DNA of 64,000 nt from Xestospongia bergquistia (Eukaryota > Porifera > Demospongiae > Haplosclerida > Petrosiidae), in contig OZ014412.1 in NCBI GenBank assembly GCA_963965975.1, positions 5,086,501-5,150,500 of the forward strand. The letters are read 5' to 3'. Of the stretch, positions 49,417 through 61,094 are shown in pieces. The notes under the pieces were generated by a model that saw only the letters and a list, made by a program, of their open reading frames with translations, was not told the DNA's origin and made no database searches. Position 1 is the stretch's first letter, and each line of letters opens with the position of its first letter. A program made the position numbers and the translations under genes.

Positions 49417-49600
49417 CTAAAAGTCATTAGTAGAACCTCTTCATGAGTTATATAGTCCCTGAGGTTTTTGATGAAATTAAAAAGGAAGAAATGATTAAAT
49501 TAATAATGAAGCTACAGAAATCTCCCAGCTAGAACCAAACCATACCCATGTCACAATGACAGCATCACTTCCTACCACAATATTAGTAATTAATATTTAA
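49417..49600 (+). pseudogene. COG8 3'-end fragment 2
   Basis: Begins AAGTCATTAGTAGAACCTCT and continues through GAGGTTTTTGATGAAATTAA to CACTTCCTACCACAAT, matching part of COG8 exon 11 (about 32860-33005) with insertions and stops. Together with the orphan exon it shows a tandem duplication of a unit made of COG8 tail, spacer and NTPase exon 1; the spacers 48990-49216 and 49600-49918 are also similar. Confidence 0.8.
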
Positions 49601-49918
49601 TACAAATTTCTAACTTTCATTAACATTTTGATAACAAAATTACATTATTAAGAGCATAAATTATTATAAGCACTGCCCAATAGTAATGTTATTAAATTAT
49701 AGTAACTGCCTCCAACATTTGTTATGATAACTAACTGAATTAAGACATAACAAGACTTGACCAATTAAACATAAGGAATTTGTCTCTGAGAGTTTACTGT
49801 TGATCTTCATAGATTTATACCCACTTTTGGATACTAGAAGCAGCAGTGAAGTCATCAGGACACAAGGTATATATATTGAAATTAACTTTATGTTTAGAGC
49901 TCTCATAGTGGGTTAATC

Positions 49919-52655
49919 ATGTCTTCTGAACATGTTTCTATGACCCCTGGTGGCATACATAAACTACCTGTTAAAGTAGAGAGTGAGGATTTAAGCTCTA
50001 GTCAAATAGTGTCTGGTCTTGCAATTGAAAAAGTTGGAGGTTTATTTGGTGTCCTACCCTTTCAGTCAATGAAGGAGTATTCAATGCCAATAGTTTCTCC
50101 TACTCTATTTGAAGGTACTTCATATTACTTTAAATATTTCAATGATAGGTAATGTATTTTTTTGTTCACAGGTTATCCTATTGATCCCAAATATCTGAAA
50201 GAGTTAATATTCAACCAATCAAATACAACCAAAATACGTCCAGTCTTGTTGTGTTTCGAAGGCCATCCAGAAAGTGGTAAAACAAGAGCAGTCTCATATC
50301 TTTTAGACAACTATGTTGATTCAAGTCCCTTTCAACCCATGACAAAGAAAAATGAGAGGTTATAAGCAGTAGGAATCACATATTTTGAGATTGTTGCTGC
50401 TGGATTCTATCCTTTGAAAAAACTCACCATCACTGAAGTGACTAAAGAGTCCAGTTGTGCATTTGGTATTCTATCAGCTTTTAGAAAAGAGCTTTTGCAA
50501 AATCATAAAGTACCTCTCTTCAACTTTGATTCGAAAGGGCCACTTTCCAGTTTTGAAGACCACGAATTAGAAGGTCATCTTCAGTACATATTCAGCTATA
50601 TTTGTCAATATGAACACACTCCTAAAGGTACAGAGGTCACCCCTAAAGAACAAGAGTATGCTGCACAGCTGAAGAATTTACTTCCAGAAGGTATTGCCCT
50701 TATTAACATTTGGGATATTGCCATCAACAAAACAGTACATTACTTTTTGACTTCACTGTGTGGTCTGCTTTATAACAGTCATATGTGGCTCTTTATGGAT
50801 ATGGATCAAGATCTAGAAAACCTCGACAAACCTCCAGAAATTCTTAAAGAAACTACCGGAGTTGCAGTTACTACAAACCATAGTGGTAAAGGAGAGCAAT
50901 CAGTTCTCATGAAATGGCGTCCTCGTCTTCATTACTTGCTTCGTTCAAGTAGAATGAGCGAAAGTATACATGGTCCCAGAGAAGGTGTGTGTACTATATT
51001 TGCCAAGCACAGGGGTACATACAGTGAAAATCTAAAGTTGAAAGTCTCAGAACTTGAAATCAAAGTAAAACAAGCTGCTAAACATATTGGTGTGCATTCT
51101 CTTATAGAGCCAAAAATCGAAACCATTGATTTCAAGTGTAATGATCTCAATGATAAGTCTCTTCATCTTTATGAAAAGTTCCAACAGGTTATCTGCAAAA
51201 CACATTATAAAGATGTTCCTCTCTCCTGGATATTTCTTCGTAGTCTATTTTTCAGGTCAGAAAAAAAATTCATAGCTAAATCAGAACTTCGAAAGAAAGC
51301 TGAAGAATGTGGTATGGATGATGAGTCACTTACAAAGTTTTGTGAGTTTTATACTTCATTTGGAAGTATATTTGATCTTAGTCTTGTTAATCCAGAGTAT
51401 CCCTACATCATAGTAAAACCAATGGGTTTTTTGAGAACACTGGACAAGTTATTATACCCTGAGGATAGTATCTGTCAAAAGTATCCATCAATAGTAAATG
51501 GCATCATTCCAGAAAAAGCTTGCAAAGATGTTTTTGGAGAAAGCTGGATGGTCTTTATGGAAGCTTTAGTATCTGTCAATTTGGGCACAAAAGTGTCTAG
51601 TTTACATTTAGATATACCTGATCTTGATCCCAATGATATATACTACTTTATCCCTTTAAGTCGTAAAGGTAATCTAATAATGGAAACTGATCCCACAGCA
51701 ATTCATCTGATTGTTAATATTGATGCCCCTCATGTCTTTCAGCAGACAACCTTTGCCAACTACCTCTTGAAATCATTGCAAAAGCCAAAGCTTGTACAAT
51801 GTAATAATCCCAATCAAACCATCATCACAGAGACTACTACTGGTATTACTATCACACTTGTTTCTCATAGTCCAGCTACTAAAATATCCATCAGCCAAGC
51901 CAATCCTGATGTTTGCTCTCTCGTCCTCAAAACCTATGCCAAAATAGCTGAAAAATGTAAAATTGGAACTGTAAAATATAAATTTGTTATGTTATGTGCC
52001 AAAAGTGGAGTTCCTGATGTACGAGATATCCCATCTTGTCAGTACCACATACTACCAAATGACACACTCTGTGATGAGTGTATAAATGCTGGGAGAGTGA
52101 ATGATCAGCTGAAAGGTTGGAATGAAGCATTGAGAAAGGTTAGGGAGTTTATATGTAGTTGTCATGACTTATAATATCGTTTTTTGCTTCTCTTTTCAGC
52201 ATCCAATTCCTTCAAAATGTCAACCAGACAGACGTGAGTGCTTGTTAAGATATTAGACTTGACTTTTTAATCTATTATAGGTTTAAAACCTTCAGAGCTT
52301 GCTTACATTGCTGAGAAGATTGCATCATTCAATCCAAGCATTGTTGCTGAAATATTTGGTTTCAAGGATTTAAGTCAATATCAAGAAATAAAAGGAGCAA
52401 AACTTTTTAATGCAATGCTGTTAGAATGGGATAGAGTAAACCAGTCACAAACAGAAATCAGGCAAATTTTTTCAAGGAAACTTTTAGAATTAGATGAATC
52501 ATATAATGGCCCACTTGAACAGAAGCCAGACTTTAAAACCCTTGCAAAAGAAATAGATATTCATGGTATGTTGTGTATAAACTTTAAAGACATATTTTAT
52601 GTGTCTCTTATCTATAGCACGACCTACAAATACAATGAAACAGAACACTTCGTAG
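49919..52655 (+). pseudogene. P-loop/COR-like NTPase with Death domain, copy I (one nonsense codon)
   Basis: Exons: 49919-50114, 50172-52138, 52200-52233, 52281-52565 and 52618-52655 (2520 bases). The only defect is TAA at 50363-50365 (codon 130, where F has GAA), 80 bases after the Walker A (GHPESGKT). All other features are kept: KVGGLFGVLPFQ in exon 1, ITEVTKESSCAFGILSAF, MWLFMDM, the COR-like region, LCDEC, a Death domain (ELAYIAEKIA, SRKLLELDE, LAKEIDIH) and a last exon ending TMKQNTS. Re-initiation at a downstream ATG (50414) would lose the P-loop. A single in-frame stop in an otherwise open 839-codon gene suggests a very young null allele or a sequence error. Walker A starts GHP rather than GIP. 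Confidence 0.75.
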
Positions 52656-53555
52656 TTGAGAGCTTCCACATGGTACTTTTGTTATTTAGTACACTATATT
52701 TATAAATTAACAGTTAATAGTATTTCGGTATTGTATTTTTTTTGTAATTATTACCACATTCCAATTTACTAGCATTCTTTTCCCTTCAAAAATTGATTGA
52801 CATTGTCATCAGATCTGAGTTTCTGTGTAAACTCACATGTTAAGTGTTCTGTTAAATTAAGTCGCTTAAAATAGCATTTTGTCATTTCAACTGTTGTCTT
52901 CATTACCAGAATTTCATGATGTAAGCCCAATATTGAGTTATCACAAAGCCATAACTGGTATGTACAAAGCCAACTAGAAGTTGAAACTTTATGCATATTC
53001 TGTTACACTAGTTTTGGTCTTGTAGCAGCAACTCAGAATTGGGCTTACATCACATTGATGAAACTGTGGTAACGAAGACCTCGGTTATAATGACAAAATG
53101 CTTTTTTCAGTGAGTTAATCACCAATAACTATGTATTGAGAGAGAATTGGTGGAGTCAATTGAAGGAGATTCAATATGATATGTCAACTGATAAAATGTG
53201 TTATTTCAATCTAAATACACTTGTGCAAAAAAACATGTACAACACAAATAGTTGATCACAATAATCAGTGTTTTTAATTAGCAGAAAGAACTTTGTTTAT
53301 AAAATTTGAGTAAATCTTAGTCTGTACATTAATATTGTACAACAATGTGTTGACAATTGTTTTGATAAATGCTTCTAGCTCAACTAACTTAGATCAACAT
53401 TGGAAGCTTATATAAAGATATGTAATTAAATGATAACAACAATTGTCATAAGGTCATAACTTTGACCTTTGTTTTTCTATTATAACTTTGTGTTTTCTTG
53501 CTCATTTTCTAAGTATCAGATCATCCTAATAGTATTTCCCATTAGAAATCTGATA
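52656..53555. other. Intergenic with foldback element
   Basis: AT-rich spacer between I and J. The only structure I see is the 230-base foldback at 52873-53102 (separate entry). No open frame with recognisable content. Confidence 0.5.
52873..53102. mobile_element. Foldback (MITE-like) element
   Basis: The left arm starts AGCATTTTGTCATT and runs through GTCTTCATTACCA to GATGTAAGCCCAAT (about 60 bases). The right arm (53038-53102) is its imperfect inverted complement, ending AATGACAAAATGCT-like. About 105 bases lie between the arms. There is no ORF, so this is a non-autonomous inverted-repeat element or its remnant. Target duplication not identified. Confidence 0.65.
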
Positions 53556-53830
53556 ACACACAGGTTAACAAACTTACTCATATGTTAGTTCTAGTTGTCA
53601 TAACGTATAGTGAGATCAAAAGTGTTTTTTTATAGCTATAGCAGCAGTACAATAATATATAAATAACATATTGTTAGATAATGTAATAGATATAATAATA
53701 TTGTTTGGTCAGTAGCCCAATTGTATAACACTAGTCTACCACCTGTTATGTCAAGCAACACTGCCTTCCACCTATCACCTTGTTATTAGCTTATAATATT
53801 GTCTATCATAACAACTGATTAAATTCTATT
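53556..53830 (+). pseudogene. COG8 3'-end fragment 3
   Basis: ACACACAGGTTAACAAAC, TGTTAGTTCTAGT, and later CTAGTCTACCACCTGTTATG and CCACCTATCACCTTGTTATT match the last 200 or so coding bases of COG8 (about 33160-33255), interrupted by about 120 bases of other sequence. As in the COG8-F pair, it is followed by a spacer and the leader of an NTPase gene (J). Confidence 0.65.
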
Positions 53831-54061
53831 ATAAACAATAAATGAATCTAATTATGTGTGTAGTATACACAAACTCTAATACCTAAATTATTTTTATAGT
53901 AGGATCCTCCCTCTTTCCATATGTCAATTTATATTAGAAACAAAAACCCTTGCCACGCATAATCTACCTCTAGTTACATAACACAGCAATCAAGTTCATT
54001 TTATGAGAGGTATGTGAACTTCCATCATTTTTATCCTATCTGTTATTCTCTACATAGAGTG
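53831..54061 (+). promoter_or_regulatory. Leader region of gene J with 5' UTR intron
   Basis: Parallels 33500-33687 upstream of gene F: TTTTTATAGT, CTAGTTACATAACACAGCAA and TCAAGT, then a donor (GTATGTGAAC at about 54010) and an acceptor (CTACATAG at about 54057) four bases before the ATG. The shared leader and intron identify the translation start in both genes. Confidence 0.5.
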
Positions 54062-56802
54062 ATGGATCGTGATGTCAATGAAGTTTCTAATGGACCAGCC
54101 ATGTATGAGTCACCTATTGATGAAGAAAGCAGGGAATCAGCTTCTTCAACTCAATTGATATCTGGTCTTCAAAAAATTGGAGGATTGTTCGATATCAAAC
54201 CTTTTCAGGGAATTAAAGAATCCACTGAAGCTACTACTCCATATGAAGGTAATAAGCTTGCCCTTCTTTGACACATAAAAATTATACCTTAGATATGTGT
54301 CATAGCTTCATGTATTTTCCTCAGGTTATTCTATTGATTCCAATTACATCAAAAAAGCAATATGCAACCAATCAAATAAAACCAAAATACGTCCAGTCTT
54401 ACTGTCATTTAGCGGGATTCCAGAAAGTGGTAAAACAAGAGCAGTCTCGTATCTTTTAGACAACTATGTTGATTCAAGTCCCTTTGTACCCATGACAAAG
54501 AAAAACGAGATGAAATTAGGGGCAGATGGAATCACTTATTATGAGCTGGTAGCTGCTGGATTCCATCCGTTGAGAGAGCTCACTATCACCGAGGTCACTA
54601 AAGAGTCCAGTTGTGCTTTTGGTATTCTATCAGCATTTAAGGAAGAGCTTTTGGTAAATGGCCTGGTGCCACTCTTCAACTTTAATGCTGAAGAATCTTC
54701 CCACATTTTTGGTGATCCTGAGTTAGATGATCATCTTCGTCATACATTTAATTATCTGAGTCAGCATGAGCATACTCCTACTGGTTCTGTGGTGACATAT
54801 AATGACCAACAATATGCTAGACGATTAAAGAAGCTGCTTCCAGAAGGAATTGCACTAATCAACATATGGGATATTGCCATTAATAGAATAGTACTTCACT
54901 TTATGACTTCACTGCGTGGTCTTCTTTACAACAACCATACTTGGCTCTTCCTGGACATTGAGCGAGATTTACAAAATCTTGAAAAACCACCGAAAATTCC
55001 TGAAGGAAATTGTGAAGCTGGTTTTAGTAGAGATGGTTCAGTTCTTATGAAATGGCGTCCTCGTATTCATTATTTGGTTCGTTTTAGTAGAATGAGTGAA
55101 AGTAAGCATGGTCCCAGGAAAGGTGTATGTACTATATTTGCTAAGTACACAAACTCTTGCAAAAACTTAGAGCAAAAGGTTGTAGAGCTTGAAGATAAAG
55201 TAAAGCAAACTGCTAAACACATTGGTGTGTCTTCTATTATAGAGCCTCAAATTGTTCCAGTCAGTTTTGATTGCTCTGATATTCATGATGATCGATCTCT
55301 TCGTCTTTATCAGAAGTTTCAACAGGTTATCTACCAGACACCATATGAAGATGTACCTCTCTCATGGGTATTTCTGCGAAGTTTGTTCTTCAGGCTACAA
55401 AAGAAATTCATAATGAAATCTGAGCTAAGAGAGAAAGCTAAAAAATGTGGTATGGATGAGGACTCCCTTACGAAATTTTGTCAGTTTTATATGTCCTTTG
55501 GCAGTATATTTGATCTTAGTCTTGTTAACTCAGATTATCGCTATGTTATAGTAAAACCAATGGGATTTCTAAAATCTTTGGATAAGTTTTTATGTCCTGA
55601 TGATAACACCTATCGGCAGTACCCAAAATTAGTGAATGGTATCATCCCTGAGAAAGCATTCGAAGAGGTCTTCGAAGAGAACTGGTCAGCATTTGTGGAA
55701 GCCCTATTATCTATCAACCTAGCCACTAAAGTGCCTAGTTCACAGTTAGATATATCTGATCTTGATCCTAATGATACATATTACTATGTTCCTTTAAGCC
55801 GCAAAGGTGATCCCGTAATGAAAGCTGATCCTACAGCAGTTCATCTCATTACTAGTATCAATACACCACATGTCTTCAAACAAGCCACATTTGCTAAGTA
55901 CCTCTTACAATCATTGCCAGAGCCAAAGCTCGTACCGTGTAGTAATATTAACCAGACAATAATCAAAGAGTGTTCTACTGGTGCTACCATTAGTCTTGTC
56001 TCTCACAGTCCTGCTACTAAAATAGCTGTCGATCAAGCCAATCCTGAAGTCTTTTCTCTCATTGTTAAAACATATAATGAGATTGCAGAAACATGTAAAA
56101 TTGGAACAACAAAATATAAATTTGTCACAATATGTGCCAAAAGTGGAGTTCCTGATGTACGAGATATTCTATCTTGTCAGTACCATGTTCTACCAAATGA
56201 TACACTCTGTGATGAGTGCAAGAAAGATTTAAGAATTAATGATCAGTTAAAAGCCTGGAATGAAGCTTTGAGAAAGGTCAGCAATTCTCTTTTTTCCAAT
56301 TGAGTTGTATATTTTATTGATTCCTCCATTATTTTTTTGTAGCATCCTGTTCCTTTTAAAAGTTTACCTGATAAAAGTAAATATTATGTTTTTATCTAAT
56401 TAGTCATGATTATAATTCTACATGATAGAAGTAAAGATAACAGAGCTAGCCTACATTGCTGAACAGATTGCATCATGTGATCCAACTGTTGTTGCTGAAA
56501 CACTTGGGTTCCAGGATTTGACTCCATTTCAAGAAACGGAAGCAGAGAGGCTTATTAATGAAATGCTACTTGTCTGGAGCAGAGGAGACCAGTCACACAT
56601 TGAGCCCAGACAAGATCTAGCAAGAAAACTACTAGAGTTAGATACAAAGTATAATGGAGTACCAGAACAGAAGCCTGACTTTAAAACTCTTGCACAAGAA
56701 CTAGATATTCATGGTATGTTGTGTGTACTATCCCATAATATGTTATATATATTCATTTTTTTCTTATCTGTAGTGCGACCCACAAGTTCAGTGAACATGT
56801 AG
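54062..56802 (+). CDS. P-loop/COR-like NTPase with Death domain, copy J
   Basis: Exons: 54062-54248, 54325-56276, 56343-56376, 56429-56713 and 56774-56802 (2487 bases, 828 codons, open). Exon 1 carries KIGGLFDIKPFQGIKE. Exon 2 has Walker A GIPESGKT, ITEVTKESSCAFGILSAF, TWLFLDIERDL, the COR-like segment (EDVPLSWVFLRSLF, SFGSIFDLSL, YVIVKPMGFLKSLDKFL) and LCDEC. Exon 4 is a Death domain (ELAYIAEQIA, ETLGF, MLLVW, ARKLLELD, LAQELDIH). The product ends VRPTSSVNM. It is the closest relative of F in this window, and its promoter region and upstream COG8 fragment are also shared with F, so the whole COG8-tail-to-NTPase unit was duplicated. Presumed cytosolic. Confidence 0.87.
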
Positions 56803-57471
56803 TATTTATACTTTAGAATTCCTTCTATAAAAATCAAATTCAATTAGATTTGCACTAATTAATAAATTCTTTAAACAACCTATTTTGATAGTGCATACAT
56901 AGTTCCTCCCATATATATCCAAGGATATGTGTGTGAAGACCACCCTTAGTTGTTATGTAAGGGGGATGTGTACATATAGGAGGTGTTTTGTTATTATAAG
57001 AACACTGGCTGGAAGGCTGTGGACTTGTTAGTATAATGGAGTACCAGAACAGAAGCCTGACTTTAAAACTCTTGCACAAGAACTAGATATTCACAGTATG
57101 TTGTGTGTACTATCTCATAATATTTTTTATTCTTTCTTATCTGTAGTGGGACCCACAAATTTGGTGGACTAGTAGTATTTATACTTTAGAATTGCTTCTA
57201 CAATGATAAATCATTTTTGATCTATACTAATTAATCATAATTATACAAACAACCTAGTGTATATACTCACATATTCAATGATTTATATATGAAGACCACC
57301 CTTAATTGTTATATGAGGAGGATGTTATGTTATCATAAGAACATATGAATAGAGGGCTGTGGACCTGGTCTAGTATATTACTTGGAAGCTATTTTAGTCT
57401 CTAAACTATCAGTAAGTAACAGTTTTTATTGATAAAATATATTAGTAAACCTCCATTTTACAGCCTGAACA
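56803..57471. repeat. Spacer after gene J with a duplicated Death-exon end
   Basis: The segment 57030-57180 repeats the end of Death exon 4, the following intron and the last exon of J (GGAGTACCAGAACAGAAGCC to ATCTGTAG-TGGGACCCAC), about 370 bases downstream of the original. The remainder repeats the spacer found after gene F. Since the duplicated last exon has an acceptor, it could serve as an alternative 3' end, but its donor-side sequence (CACAGTATG) lacks the normal exon end. Confidence 0.65.
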
Positions 57472-60376
57472 ATGTCCTATCAAGTATCTCATCATGAAGA
57501 GACTGATGCAACACGTTCTTTGCTAGTGTCTGGTGTCAATCGAATTGGACAAAGTTTTGATTTTTTTGTGCCAAGCCAAGGAATACGACTCTCACCAGTG
57601 GCAAAAACTGATTCAATTGTTTCATTTTCAGGTATATATTTTTAATGTATACAAATATAAACTGTTTACATGGATGTGTTGCCATATTATTTGCTAATTT
57701 ATTGCCTATTTTTACAATTGGGTTCTTTTGTCCAAAGTGTTAACCTAATTATCTGATGCTAAGTAGTTGGAATCAATACACATAAGTTATATTACATTGT
57801 TAATGTCTGTGTGTTTTTGTTCAATAGGAGTTAATGTTAATCCTGAATATCTCAAGAGTGTTATACTCAATCAAGAAAACAAGACAAAGATACGTCCTAT
57901 CTTACTTGCGTTTAATGGCCTTCCAAAGTCTGGGAAAACAAAGTCAGTTTCTCATCTTCTAAGGAATTATGTTGATTCAAATCCTATTACACCTATGACC
58001 GATAAAAATGATGAACAAAGGAAAGAGAATATATCGTATTACGAGCTAGTAGCTGCTGGTTTTCACCCTTTGAGAGAACTCACTATCACTGAGGTCACAA
58101 AAGAGTCCAGCTGTGCTTTTGGCATACTATCTGCTTTTAGAAAAGAGCTCTTAGCAAAAGGTGAAGCGCCTCTATTTAATGGCAACCCGGAAGGTCCTGT
58201 ACAAGTTTTTGATGATTCTGATTTAGATGGTCATCTTCAGTATACATTCAGATATCTTCATAAAAACAATCCTAAAGGATCTGACTTGAGTAAAGAAGAA
58301 GAAGAGTTTGCTCAAGGAATGATAAAGTTGCTCCCAGAAGGAATAGCACTCATCAATGTCTGGGATGTCTCAATTAATGCAAGAGTTTTACATTGCTTGA
58401 GTGGTTTCTTTGGTCATCTTTATAACTGCCACTCATGGTTGTTTCTGGATATCGAGCGAGATCTTAAAAATCTTGATTGCATTCCTGAGGTTGATTTTAA
58501 TGATATCAAAAAGAATGAATCAGTTCTAATGACAACTCGTCCACGACTTCATTATCTTCTTCGATCAAGTAGAATGAGTCAAAGTAATAAATATAACAGA
58601 AAAGATGTCTGTACAATATTTGCAAGACACACTACATCTCTTAATGTCAATTCATTAAAGCACATGGTCACAGAGCTTGAAAACAAAATAAAGCAAGCTA
58701 CCAAACATGTTGGTGTGTCTTTTATTATAGAGCCAAAAATTGAGACCGTTGTTTTAGACGATTCTGGAATTTCTAATGACATTTCACATCATCTTTATCA
58801 GAAGTTCCAACAGCTAATCTATCAGACACCATATGAAGATGTTCCTCTTTCTTGGGTGTTCCTTCGTAGTTTGTTCTACAGATCACCAAAAATATTTATA
58901 TCCAAATCAGAACTAAAGAAGAAAGCTAAAGAATGTGGTATGGATGATGACTCGTTCGGCAAATTTTGTGAATTTTATACTTCATTTGGCAGTATATTTG
59001 ATCTTAGTCTCGTTGATCAAAAATATCTGTATGTAATTGTGAAGCCTATGGGATTTCTAAGAAGTTTAGACAAGATCTTACACCCTGATAAATCCATTCG
59101 TCACAAATACTCAGCTATTAATTGTGGTATCGTTTCTGAGAAAGCTTGCATGGAAGTTTTTCAAGAGATTTGGTCAAGATTCATGGAAGCTTTAGAAGCA
59201 ATTTGTTTAGCAACAAAGGTCACAAGTGCATGCATAGACATATCTGATCTCAGCCAAAGTGAGATATATTATTATGTACCTTTAACTTGTACAGATTTAA
59301 TTATAACATCAGTCAATCCAAAAGCTTTGTACTTAATGACTAGCCTCAATATGCCACATATCTTTCAGCCTGCTATCTTTGCTAAACATTTGTTGGAATT
59401 GCTTCCAAATGCTAAACTTATACCTTGTGCTGCACCCAACAAAACGTTGATTAAAGATTATTCTACTAGTACGACAATCACTATTGTGTCTCATAGTCCA
59501 ACAACAATGATTCAAGTAGATCAAGTCGATCCAGCTGTATGTTCTCAAATAATTCAAGCTTGCCATAAAATTGCAAACGCTTGTAATGTTGGGCCTACAA
59601 AGTATAAATTCATTGTTATATGTGCCAAGAGCCGCAATGTTACTAATGCGAAATGTATTCCTTCTTCTCAATATCATGTTCTACCTAACAATGTTCTTTG
59701 TGATGTCTGTGCACAAAATGATAGGATTACTGAGACATTAAAGGCGTGGAATAAAGCTGTAACTGAGGTCAGTAAAAAATTTTAAAACTTTACATTTTAC
59801 TCTAATTATCCTTTTAGTTTCCTGTTCCTGAGGAATTTATGCCTAATGAAGGTAAGCCCTATGAAGGTCCATAACCTATAAGGATCTTTACTTTTTTTAC
59901 AGAAATAACTATTTCAGAATTTTCTATTATTGCTAAAAAGCTTGGTTCCTTTTCATCGGATGATACATTCATCCAGAAGTTTGCTAGAGTACTAGGAATT
60001 GAGGATGCTGCTCAGTTTAAAGGCTCTAGTGGAGAAAAGACTGTCATGCAAATTCTGTTAGCCTGGGATAAATCAGCTCATTCTAATCAAAGTCAGTCAA
60101 AACTTGAACACAGACAAGAGTTAGCAAGGAAGCTGCTAGAGTTTGGTGCTAAACTCTGTTCTTCGGATGAAACGGTATCAGACAAAAGCCTTCAGCCTCA
60201 TGCACCATATAAGATGTCAGTTTTTGAAAATCTGGCTAGAGAACTCGATGCCTATGGTATGTACCAGTATACTAACTAATAAACTGACTTTTACTATTTA
60301 TACAGCTGTGCTGGAATCAGAAACAGAAGATGAGCCAGAGTCAGACTGTGACATGCCACAGAGTTTGCAGCCATAG
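57472..60376 (+). CDS. P-loop/COR-like NTPase with Death domain, copy K
   Basis: Exons: 57472-57631, 57828-59767, 59818-59851, 59903-60256 and 60306-60376 (2559 bases, 852 codons, open). This is one of the more diverged copies. Exon 1 has RIGQSFDFFVPSQGIRL in place of the GLF-VKPFQ motif. Walker A is GLPKSGKT, the hydrophobic strand SWLFLDIERDL, the COR-like segment EDVPLSWVFLRSLFY, and the CxxC CDVC. The Death exon is longer (118 codons; EFSIIAKKLG, RVLGI, ARKLLEFG, ARELDAYG), and the last exon adds an acidic tail (ESETEDEPESDCDMPQSLQP). The acidic tail and longer Death domain suggest a partner different from that of F, I and J. Confidence 0.86.
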
Positions 60377-61094
60377 TAATGACATCATTGAACATCTTTT
60401 TTATGTACTCTTTACTATCTTGTAGTGTAGTTCAAACATTAGAATTTTATAATAATATTTTTATATTGAAATATAGAATTTTATTTGGTTGGTTAAATTG
60501 TCTTTGGCTTTTATAATGAATTGAAAGCTTTGCAATTTTTAAAATTGACAGTGCCCGTCTAAACATTAATATTATAATTATGTAGTATTATTGTCTCCAT
60601 TCCAAATGATATGTTAATATAATTTCATAATGTCCGACTTAAATAATAATAACTCAAAAAGCATGAATAGGAGAATGGTTTTAAGTATATATATATATTA
60701 TATAATTTGTTTCATTCATTGAACAAAATTCTGTATTTTTGCACATAAACTATATTATAAATCGTGAGTTGTTAATATTTTACAATAGTGCCATACTAGT
60801 TATCTATTATAATTATTAATATCATTCATTACTAGACTAATATTGTTATATTATATTCATTAGTTTTGTTTAGCTCGTATTGTTATTACACGAAGCATGC
60901 ATAATAACAATAATTATACTATAGCTTTAACTGTAAAGAATATTTTGTAAGCTACACAATAATAAGTTAGATTTAATTACAAATGTGGTATATACTGTAC
61001 ATCAATCTTGGTATTTGTTGTCGCTCATCTGGCGGAAGCTTATGAAATAATCATACATCTAATTAAGGGCGGGGTAAACAATCTCAAAAACGAG
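60377..61094. other. Intergenic between K and L
   Basis: Very AT-rich with an (AT)n run near 60690. No coding signal. The last 100 bases (GGCGGAAGC, GGGCGGGG) are more GC-rich and precede gene L, so a promoter is likely there. Confidence 0.45.
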
